From positions 1-34,448 of the forward strand of contig JAJRXE010000091.1 in the NCBI GenBank assembly GCA_024276455.1: 34,448 nucleotides of DNA, read 5' to 3'. The translations under genes were made by a program, and so were the position numbers. The notes beneath the pieces are model-generated. The model ran no database searches, was not told the DNA's origin, and saw only the letters and a list, made by a program, of their open reading frames with translations. Positions 9,123 through 18,200 of this stretch are shown here, one piece after another (position 1 is the stretch's first letter; each line of letters starts with the position of its first letter). This DNA is from Calditrichota bacterium (GTDB lineage: Bacteria; Calditrichota; Calditrichia; RBG-13-44-9).

Positions 9123-9144
9123 ATTTTCCTCAAAAAGTTTTCAA

Positions 9145-10317
9145 TTACTGAATTAAGTGTAAAACCCTGACTGGTCCGGCCGTTCGATGCCCCACCCGAT
9201 CGACCGCCCAGAAGGCAAAACGGTAATCCCCTGGAGGGGTTCCGGCCGCCAGAAAAATGGTCAGGGTGTAAATACCATCGCCGGCGAGTTCGTCGCCGGC
9301 CGCCTGGGGATCGTTCACTTCATAGGGCAATCCGTTATCGAACATGAGAAAGGGATTTCCCTGCGAAGGTTGACCGTCTGGCAGATAGGAATTGAAAAAC
9401 ACCGAATCCACATCAGCCAGCCCCTGCGCATCGGTTACCTGAACGGTAATAACGATTTTCTGACTCCCGGAGGCGGGAATTTTTATGGTATCCGGTGCAA
9501 CGGCATTCCAGATTTCCGGCGGGGTGTTTTGCACCGCTATGGTTTGTTCGCGGGGCGGCGAATAATCTTCCACCCGGTCGAACGCCGAAAAGGTTAACTG
9601 ATAAGGTCCATTTTTTCCGGCACCGTAAGTGGAATCGATTACCTCGGAGAGCACTCCCTGAGGGTTGGGTGGTCCCCACACCGTGTCGCGAAACGCTATG
9701 GAGGCATCTCCTTCGCGCTGCCCAACGATTAACACGCCCTGCACATCCGCCACCCCGTCACTATCCTGGACGGCAAACTGAATGGTCGTCGGGGGCATGC
9801 CAGGAAGAATGCTGTCCGGGAATACCACCTCCAGCAATTGGGGGGGATGGTTCAGGAGGTACTCGGTCTGGAGGGTATCCACCCGCACCGATTCACCTTC
9901 GGTCGAAAAGGCTTCGACAATCACCCGGTACATTCCCGGAGAAAGCCGGTCTTTCAAATCCATCGCCGGGACAATGCGCCGGGAGTACACCTGGTCGAAG
10001 GCGATCACGTCGCCGGAGCGGGGATCGATCTGTCCTCCGTCGTCCCATAACCGCCACCCGACCACAGTCTCCTGCTGATTATTTTGCAGGGATAGTCGCA
10101 CGGAATCGATTCCTTCGTTTCCTCTGGGGTGAGTTACCCGGGCCGTCAGAAGGAGGGGCTGGCTGGAAAATCCATTCATCAGCGCCGGGACTTCAACGCG
10201 CTGAATGGCAAAAGGAATTTCCGCTTCCACCGGCCCTTTTTCTTCCGAACAGGAAAAAAGGATCGGAACGATTCCCATCAGAAATAATCCCACGATTTTT
10301 AAAGCAACCTGCGACAT
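9145..10317 (-). CDS. Lipoprotein with repeated Ig-like/cadherin-like domains
   Basis: 390 residues, start 10315-10317 behind AAGGAGCG. The lipobox is L20-F-S-C23 and the residue after Cys is Ser. The mature part is two or three beta-sandwich repeats of about 120 residues. Recurrent elements are a strand 'D(S)V(R/F)' segment, LWDDGG / MFDNG, then SGD...FDQVYSRR or AGDELAGDGIYTLTI, and a closing YR(V/F) strand, suggesting calcium-binding-like loops. No catalytic motif is visible. It lies between prmA and the Asp-box cargo gene and may anchor or accompany that protein at the surface. Function unknown. Confidence 0.75.
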   Translation of the reverse strand: MSQVALKIVGLFLMGIVPILFSCSEEKGPVEAEIPFAIQRVEVPALMNGFSSQPLLLTARVTHPRGNEGIDSVRLSLQNNQQETVVGWRLWDDGGQIDPRSGDVIAFDQVYSRRIVPAMDLKDRLSPGMYRVIVEAFSTEGESVRVDTLQTEYLLNHPPQLLEVVFPDSILPGMPPTTIQFAVQDSDGVADVQGVLIVGQREGDASIAFRDTVWGPPNPQGVLSEVIDSTYGAGKNGPYQLTFSAFDRVEDYSPPREQTIAVQNTPPEIWNAVAPDTIKIPASGSQKIVITVQVTDAQGLADVDSVFFNSYLPDGQPSQGNPFLMFDNGLPYEVNDPQAAGDELAGDGIYTLTIFLAAGTPPGDYRFAFWAVDRVGHRTAGPVRVLHLIQ

Positions 10318-10358
10318 TTTCGCTCCTTTTTTAGGGAGTTAAAGATTGTGTATTCAGG

Positions 10359-10378
10359 GAAGGTCCTTAAGGACCTTC
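10359..10378. repeat. Perfect 20-base palindrome (hairpin), second of a pair
   Basis: GAAGGTCCTTAAGGACCTTC is fully self-complementary around TTAA. It lies between prmA and the lipoprotein start, next to a similar palindrome at 10384-10403. It may act as a transcription attenuator or mRNA-processing structure. Confidence 0.6.
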
Positions 10379-10383
10379 GGGCA

Positions 10384-10403
10384 AAAGGCCGTTAACGGCC
10401 TTT
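10384..10403 (-). terminator. Perfect palindrome containing the prmA stop codon; weak terminator candidate
   Basis: AAAGGCCGTTAACGGCCTTT is fully self-complementary and its central TTAA contains the prmA stop codon (10392-10394). On the minus strand it ends in CCTTTTGC, a short U-run, so it could be a weak intrinsic terminator. The lipoprotein gene begins about 70 bases further on. Confidence 0.45.
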
Positions 10404-11228
10404 GCGCCACACCTGGGCAATCCATTCATTCTTTTGCAGCTGTTCCACCAATTCCAGACGTCCGGCCAGCGCTCGGTGCATTATTTCCCCTTCGGTCTCC
10501 AGCAAACCGGATAAAATCAGGCGCCCCCCGGGATTCAGTTTTGTCTCCAGGGCAAACAACATGTTTAAGAGAATCTCCCGGCTAATGTTGGCCAGAACCA
10601 AATCAAATCCTTTCTCCGGTACGCTATCTTCATTACCCACCCGAAAATCAATGGAATCCACCCGGTTTAATTGCCGGTTATGGTTGGCATTGGCAATGGC
10701 TTCCGGATCAATGTCAAAGGCAATCACCGGACCGGATCCCAACTTCCGGGCCAGAATGGCCAGAATCCCCGAACCGGTTCCGGCGTCCAGCACCGCATCC
10801 CCCTTCTTTAAATGCTTCACCAAAGCTAAAATCATCAGCTGAGTGGTTTCGTGAGTTCCGGTGCCGAAAGCCATTTGCGGATCAATAACGATGACCAGGG
10901 CCTCTTTCTCCCCCCGGGGCAAATCCCAGGGCGGCGCCACCCAGATATTTTCCGTTACCTTAACGGGTTTAAAATACTCCCGCCAGCGCTCCTGCCAGTT
11001 TTCTTCCGGCAACACGGCTACCGTAAGCTGCGTCTCCTTCAACCGTGGATTTATCTTCCGCAAAGCGGACAGTAACGCACCCAGCGAGAAATCCTCCGGG
11101 AAATAAACCGTCCACTGTGTGTCGCTGTTTTCTTCAATTCCCAGACATCCTTCCGAATACAGGACGGTGGCCAGAATATCCGGGTCGAAGCCGCTCAGCT
11201 CAAGTACAATTTTCCGGAACGTTTTCAT
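10392..11228 (-). CDS. prmA: Ribosomal protein L11 methyltransferase
   Basis: 278 residues from ATG 11226-11228. A TTG four codons upstream (11240) would overlap the previous gene and is less likely. It is a SAM-dependent methyltransferase that trimethylates ribosomal protein L11. The N-terminal substrate-recognition domain is followed by FGTGTHETT (about 121-129), the SAM-binding loop DAGTGSG (148-154), the acidic AFDIDPEA, and DLVLANI as the catalytic-loop motif. Length fits bacterial PrmA. The start lies one base past the stop of the glutaminyl-cyclase-like gene, so translation is probably coupled. A ribosome-modifying gene inside an envelope cluster is a little odd and likely reflects operon drift. 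Confidence 0.93.
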   Translation of the reverse strand: MKTFRKIVLELSGFDPDILATVLYSEGCLGIEENSDTQWTVYFPEDFSLGALLSALRKINPRLKETQLTVAVLPEENWQERWREYFKPVKVTENIWVAPPWDLPRGEKEALVIVIDPQMAFGTGTHETTQLMILALVKHLKKGDAVLDAGTGSGILAILARKLGSGPVIAFDIDPEAIANANHNRQLNRVDSIDFRVGNEDSVPEKGFDLVLANISREILLNMLFALETKLNPGGRLILSGLLETEGEIMHRALAGRLELVEQLQKNEWIAQVWRKGR

Positions 11229-11229
11229 T

Positions 11230-12219
11230 CTACCGTTCAACCACGTAAATTAATTCCATAAGAACTTTTCCCACCGCCTTCAAGCTCCGGGGCGAGCATT
11301 TATCCGGGGTATCCTGAAGCGTGTGCCAGTAACGATTCGTCTGATCCGGATAGGCCAGATCAATAATATCCACCGTTTTAATTCCCCCTTCATTCAAAAT
11401 CACATGGTCGTCGCTAATGTAGCCATTGATTTCGGGAATAAACTGGTACACACCCAGCGCCTGGGCCAGATCCCAGATTTTTTGCACCACTTCCGGCGCG
11501 TACTGCTGAGAGTACCCTTCGATGGGGAGCTGCAAATAGGCGTCGCCCACCATATCCAGCAAAATCCCGTACATGGGAAAAAAACGGGTGTTGTTTTTAA
11601 CAAAATAGCGGGATCCAAGGAAATAATTCTGAAGGTCCCCCTGTTTACCGTAATCCTCTCCGTCGAAAAAGACAATATCGATCCCCACCGGTGGAGGATT
11701 TTGCGCGAACTGACGGGCCATTTCCAGCAGCATCGCTACCCCACTGGCACCGTCGTTCGCTCCCAGAATCGGTTTGTGGGCGTTTTCCGGAGAGTCCATG
11801 TCCGCCACCGGACGGGTGTCCCAGTGGGCACAGAGCAAAATTCGCCGGGTCAGTTCGGGGCGAAAGCGGGCGATCACATTAGTCATGGTCAGGGTAATCC
11901 CTCGGTCGGCATCGTAATGCATGAAGGGCTGGGTCTCCACGTGGGGGGTGTACTTGCGGAGCTGGGAAACCAGATACTGCAAACAGGCCCGATGCCCTTC
12001 CGAACCGGGATTTCGGGGGCCAAAATTTGTCTGCGCCACCAGAAAAGCAAACGCGCTGTCGGCGTTAAATTGCGGTTGGGCGGTCCCGGCCGCCGGAAAA
12101 GCGAGCCCCAACAACAATCCCAGTCCGCCCCAGAGCCAGATTCTCCTTCCCCCTCTTCCAAGAAAATGGACTTTCTCTTTCCAACACAAAAATAATTGTT
12201 TCAAATCTGTTACCCTCAT
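11230..12219 (-). CDS. Secreted M28-fold zinc enzyme, probable glutaminyl-peptide cyclotransferase
   Basis: 329 residues from ATG 12217-12219; a GTG at 12258 would add 13 residues, and neither has a strong Shine-Dalgarno. A long basic N-terminus and one hydrophobic segment end GTA|Q48. Features shared with human glutaminyl cyclase: RNPGSEGH near the N-terminus, HWDTR, GAND (D156, zinc), FFDGED (E188 catalytic, D189 zinc position), LLDMVGD (D222), SDDH (D270/D271) and YWHT (W298, H299 zinc). The Trp-His-Thr and the paired DDH favour cyclase over M28 aminopeptidase. The human enzyme has Glu-Glu where this has Glu-Asp. The expected reaction turns N-terminal Gln of exported proteins into pyroglutamate. 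It lies 47 bases behind sprA and is coupled to prmA. An aminopeptidase remains possible. Confidence 0.75.
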   Translation of the reverse strand: MRVTDLKQLFLCWKEKVHFLGRGGRRIWLWGGLGLLLGLAFPAAGTAQPQFNADSAFAFLVAQTNFGPRNPGSEGHRACLQYLVSQLRKYTPHVETQPFMHYDADRGITLTMTNVIARFRPELTRRILLCAHWDTRPVADMDSPENAHKPILGANDGASGVAMLLEMARQFAQNPPPVGIDIVFFDGEDYGKQGDLQNYFLGSRYFVKNNTRFFPMYGILLDMVGDAYLQLPIEGYSQQYAPEVVQKIWDLAQALGVYQFIPEINGYISDDHVILNEGGIKTVDIIDLAYPDQTNRYWHTLQDTPDKCSPRSLKAVGKVLMELIYVVER

Positions 12220-12266
12220 TTTTAGTGGTAATTTTAACACCACATCGCCCCCAAACACAACGGAAA

Positions 12267-15200
12267 TTACCGGATGGCAATATTCACATTAATTCCGAAT
12301 TCAAAATAAGAAGTGGTGCCGGTCAGTTTCGTTTCGGTCACCGCTTTCTCAATGAACATGGCTCCGTTCACCTTCTGACTAAACCGGTAGTTCACCGAGG
12401 GTTTAATTTTCCAGGACTTATTCTTGGCTTCTTCTTCAAAAGAATCCGACCCGGGACGTTTGGCCAGAATCAGGTCGCTGGACACATTAAACGCCAGCGT
12501 AAAGGTCATTTCGTTGCGCAGCTTTTTGCGCTTTAGAAATGGAATCGGTAATTTTAACCCTCCTCTTTTGGTGTAGGTAAAATTCATATCGAATCCCGAA
12601 CGGGTGCTTTTCTTGGCGGCTCCGGTGGCACTGTAATTGAAATTAATGCTTTTGGTGTAGCGAATCGTTCCGTTGACCCCCCATTTTGTATTGAGGTTAA
12701 TCCCCAGGAACGGCTGGTAATTCATGGTGTAACTCCAGGAATCGCGGGATTTAACATTGTCATCGTACCGGTTAAACTCATTAAACTTGCCGCTGCGGGA
12801 ATGATCGATGGTAATGGTCCGGGCAAATTTCCGAAACATGGGGAATTTTTCCAGCCCGCTCAGCCGAATCCGCCAATCCGGAATGAACATGCTCCAGCTG
12901 AATTTTTCCGGATCGTCCCCCAGAAAGAAATAGGAGCTAGTTACCGATTCCGTTTTTTGCTGATTATTCTGTGCCATATCTTTGCGAAAATTGTAAGAAA
13001 AAGAGGTGGTCAGGTTTTTCATGAAATCAAAATCCATACTGGCGGCAATATTCTTGGAATTTTTAATGGCCGGTAAACGAGGAATTTTATTAAACGTGGT
13101 GTCCACCCCTACTCCCGGATCGGTTGTAAAACCAAACATGTAATTCAGGGTCGGCATTCGGTCGATATTAAAATGCTGGTAATTGTCCGTAACCTGGTAA
13201 TCGAAATTAATGGTGCGCCAGGAGTCGAAAAAGTGCCAGACCAGCATCAACGGATTGGGAATTTTAATGGGCGGTACCCGGCTTTTTTTCTTCCCTCCGG
13301 TGCTGTCCTGGCCGGATTCGGTTTTACCGCCCCCGGACGCTGGTTGCCCACCTTTGATCTCCTTTTGGGGAACTCCCGGTATTCCGTGGCCCTGGCTCTG
13401 TCCGCTTTTTCCGGTCTGGGTCCTTCCCGGTCGACCCCGGTTTCGATTGGACACGCTCTTTCCTCGCTTTAACACCTTCTGCCTCAAGGGGTTGTAAATT
13501 TTGTTGACCAGCTCTTTCGGTCGAATATTCAGGCTAAGTTTCTTGTCAACCCGCAGGGAACTGGTCTTCTCGTTAGTTTTTACGTTGCGGAAATTGTAAG
13601 TAAAGTTGGAGTTGTAGGTAAATTTGGGAGACAGCCAGGAGGAAATTTTGGGGCCGTAATTTACCCCGAATCTCTGACTCATAAGCTTATCGACCCCGAA
13701 ATCAAAATTAGAGAAAATAGCATCAATCAGTTCTGGCGCCCGGTAGCCTTTTAACTGGGCATCGGACTGGTAATTTCGGGAGAAATTGATTCCCAGGCTG
13801 GGAAACATGGTGTAACTCATGCTCAATTTACGGGACGAGGTGGTGGTAATCCGGGTAGTGGGCTTTGCCTCCAGCCGGGCCTGCCGTTTGGACTCGTTGT
13901 CGTTAATAGAAATACCCGCCTGAATGGAATTGGGGGTGTAATAAAACTTCTGACTGGCCAACGCCCGGACAATCGGACCGTTCCCCAACCAACCAAAGGG
14001 ACGGAAAAAATTGTTTCGCCCAAAAGGCAGATTCAATTGCAACGAACCACTCAGCGCATTGACATCGTTTAACAAATTGCGTTCGTCGCTGGAATGACGC
14101 TGGCTCCAGTCCACATCCAGGCGCAGTAAGTCGATGGTGTATTTCAAGTACCAGGGTGCTTTGGGCGAGCTTCGGCGCTGAAAAGTGAACCCCAGCGATT
14201 TGCTCTGTGAAATCCGGGAATTCTTTTCCAATTCCGGATCCAGGGTGTTCAAACCGAAAAGCCGCTTGATTTTCTCTCCGAAACTTCCCCCGCTGTACTT
14301 GGTCAACTGATCGGTGTTGAAATAATATTTGGGGATTTGTTTATTGTACTGCAAGCCGCCGGAAACAGGAATTTGCAATCCCCAGCTTTCGGGGAAAAAC
14401 TTGTTTAATTTCAGGCTGAAACGGTAACTTTGCCGCTCATTGTTCATTCCCGAACCGTACTGATCTTCAATGCGGCGGAAATTCGCATCGGTGACTTCCC
14501 ACTGGGCGCGAAAGGACCCAACGTCCGCCAGAGTAAGATCGGCCCGTAAGCGCATGGCCGATCCCTTGTCCCGCTCCACATCGGTCACCCGAAGCTCGTC
14601 AATCCAGATTTCCATCCCCTCGATAGGAAAATCACCCACATTGCGCGCTCCCATAATCATAAAATTGATGTTCCGAAGGTTGGGTTTTCCCACCACCTTA
14701 AAATATTTCTCCGGGTGCTCCGGATCCTGGCGGTAATACACCGGTTGCCCGTTCAAAGAATCTACCAGAAACTCGTCCCGCTTGGTTTTCGCCAGTTCAT
14801 CCAATAACACATCGATATTGTTGCGTTCGTGCCAGTGGGCAAACACCGGTCCCCCGATTTCGTAATAAATCTCCTCGGTGGGCCCAAAACGAATGAAAAA
14901 TTGCAGGGGCGATTTAGCGTCCGGCAAATTACCGTCCGGCAACTGCCAATCTCCGTGCACGAACATTTTTAAGCGGGCGTAATTAATCAGATTCATTTTT
15001 TCCGGCAACTGTTTGTTCGCTTCTGCTATCGCCCCCGGTTCCAGATGGTTTAACCGGAGAACCAGAGACTGCTCTTTGCTTTTCGCCCGGGTAATCCGGT
15101 CCACAATTCCTGTAACGTTGGGCGGCGAATGGTACGGTTCGGGTCCGCCGGGAATGGCGACACTATTCTCTTCATCGTTGTAAACGTCCAGGGTGAACAA

Positions 15201-18200
15201 ACTGTCGGATTTCACAAAGGGCGAGTTCTCGTCCTGGGCCACTCCGGTTTCTTCCCACTCGTTTCCCACAAAATCAAAGGTGGCTATTTGAATAAGGTGG
15301 TACTTCCCATCGGGAGGCAAATTATTCACCCACAAACGAACGAAACGGATGTCTTGAAATGTTGTGTCCGGATTTCCCACCACCAGATTCGGATCGTACG
15401 CCCGGATGGGAATGCGGTACTGGCGCCAGCCTTTCTCGGTGGATCCGGTAATGTATGGATTTGACGGATCGCTGAGATCGAACTGATAGGAGAAGTAAGA
15501 ATTGGTCAGATTCAGCCCGCCGTCGCCGTCCAGGTCTTCGGTGTCCGGATATTTGGCTCCCATTCGTTCCCCATTTCCCTCGGTGCCGTTGATGTAGAGA
15601 AAGTTCGGGACCGTGGAGAGCGGATCTTTCCAGACATCCAACGGATCGGCATTCGGTTGTCCGTAGGGAATCCCATCCAGCCCGATGTCCTCCCCTTCAT
15701 CCAGTAATCCGTTTAAGTTGCGGTCTTCGGTGTTCAGATTTCGCAGCGAGGCCCGGCCCTGAATCGCAAAGGTGTTCTTGCGGATGTAAAAATCCTCGCT
15801 AATACGGCCAATATCGATATTCACCTGCCCAATGTCGCCCTTGATCCACAGCTCGATGTACTTGGTTTTCTTCTGATCGGGAAAACTCACCGTACTACGC
15901 ATAATTCCGCCCCAGGCCCGATCCTGCGGAATGCTGTCGTTCTTCCAGGCCAACACCAGCACGTTGGTCCCGTAACCGGTCTGGGCATTCACGTCCTTGT
16001 TCGGCCAGATATCTTTAATAGGCACCTGGTCGAAGGGATTGTACCAGAACATCCAAACGCGATTATCGTCCATCGCGTACATGAGCGAATCATTAGAGAT
16101 CGGAATGTCGAAATTGACTCCCAGCGAAGGAATCACAAATTTGGCCGGTACCGACGCCCGCGACCAGGTTAGATAGGGAATTCCCAGAGTGGTGGAACGC
16201 TTACTACCTTCGAAGTCGTCTATGTAGGCCACGCCGCCCTTCTCCCCCAACTTGTCTTCGTTGAACGTATTGGGATTGGGACTTACCTCGGCGTATTCCG
16301 CTTCGACGTGCAGCTTCGATTCGGCGGCGGTTTCCACCACGGGAAGCTTGTCCAGCGCCTTACTCAAAAAATTGGGGCGGAAATCCAGGGCGGTATTCAC
16401 ATCCCAGATGAAATTTCGCACCGGTTCCTGTCCCAGCCGCACCCGCTGATCCAGGGTGGAACGATTCAGATAGAGGGCCGTCATTCCAATGAATCCCCGC
16501 TCGCCCAGGGAATATTCCAGACGCCCACCCAACAGGGTCTTCTTGTCCAGCTGGAAGAGAGACCCCCGTTCGTATTCAATTTCCACATTGGCGTTGGGCC
16601 GGCGGGCTTCCTCGTCCAGAATCTGCAAGGTGCCACTGAAGTAATCGATGATGTAGTCCTTATCGCGAACCAGCTCGCGTCCGTTCAGACGCACCACCTC
16701 GGAGCCCTCCAGCACGTTGAAACCGAGATTGTAGGTCGAGGAACTGGTACTGGTGGTAATCTCGATGTCGAACTTGTGTTCCCGCTGCTCCAGGGTGTAG
16801 TCTTTGGCATTGTAAATTTTTACATACAGCGAGGAATCGATGGCAAAAGGACTTCCCCGGGGAGGTGCAAAAGGCGTCAACGACGGGAAGATCAAATAGC
16901 CGTTGGCGCGGTCAAAAATATTTCCGTTGTTCACGTCTATCTGCTTGTCACCGCCTTCAATGGGATTGCCCTGCTGATCGAGACGGTCTAACCCCATCAA
17001 ATAATTAAAGGACAACTGGGGCGGAACCGGCTGCACATCCACGTTTTCACCGGTCTTGGTGTACAGAATATTTACATCGAAACCTTCTTCCGGAATGCTG
17101 GAGGAACCCAGATTGTACACATTGCGCATCACCAATTTCCAGGTGGGGTATTCCGGTTTCAAAGCCTGCGGTTTAATCATTTTCAGAACAATGGTGGTGC
17201 TGTCGGCGATGTCTCCCACCAGCATTCCCCGGGTGGTTCCGTCTTCGGTTTGATAGGCAATAGCCAGGATATCCTGTTCCTGCAGGTTTTGGTTTAACCA
17301 GAAAAATCCCCGGTATTCGTCGTAGTTGTAATCTTCCGGGTACTTCAGCCGGACAAAGTAGGCAAATTTGACTTCCCCCTCCACATCAATCAACTTGTCG
17401 ATATTCTCTGGACCGACGGTGTCCGGATTGACCAGAGCCCAGCCGGGACGGGTCTCCTGATCGGTGGGACGGGAGCTGCGCCAGACGTCCAGCCGAACGA
17501 TCTTCTTCCCTTCGTCGAACAAGACCCACTGCATGGTCTCCGGGTCGTAGGCTTTTTCGAAATTCTCCTGGTAAATGTCGTCCACAAAGAAGAAGCGATT
17601 GCGCACATAATCGATGTCGCGCACCCGCACGGAATGTTTAGCGGCCTGACCGGTCTGGGTAATCTTCTGCTTCTCGCCCCGCTGCAAGCTGGCAATCCCG
17701 GTAAAGCTCAAATTTCCTAGTTGCATTTCGGTTTTTAAACCAAACAGCCCTTTATGCTTGGTGGTGGCCGAAACGTAATTGGTGCTGGGCAGGCTCAAGG
17801 ACACGTTTCCGGCTTCAATTTTTTGAATAATCTCATCCTCGTCGCCGGTGTAAGTCAGCCGCAGGGTGTTTTCCAGGTCAAAAGTGGCTTCGCTATTCTG
17901 ATCCACTTTTACACTCACCTTGTCGCCAACACGTCCCTCCACCTGAAACTGCTGGGTTTGCTTAAAGCGGGGACTGAAATTTCCTTTCTGTTCGAAACGG
18001 GAGACCGCCGAACCGGAACGTTTTTCGGCGCGCCCGGCCAATTCAAAAGAAATGTTACCGGTGACCCGCAACCCCACCCGGTCGCCACCAAAAATCCGTT
18101 TAAAGGCTTTACTCTTGATTTTTACCGGAATATTTAATTCGATTCCCGAAGAAGTGGAACGCTCGGTAACATTCAACCCTTTTAAAATGACTTTACGCAG

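Noticed and set aside
9495..10334. 279-residue plus-strand ORF
   Set aside because: Antisense to the lipoprotein with a clear lipobox; its translation is Arg/Pro-rich shadow sequence.
11230..12219. Plain M28 aminopeptidase
   Set aside because: Not fully excluded, but RNPGSEG, SDDH and Trp-His-Thr together are typical of the cyclase branch.
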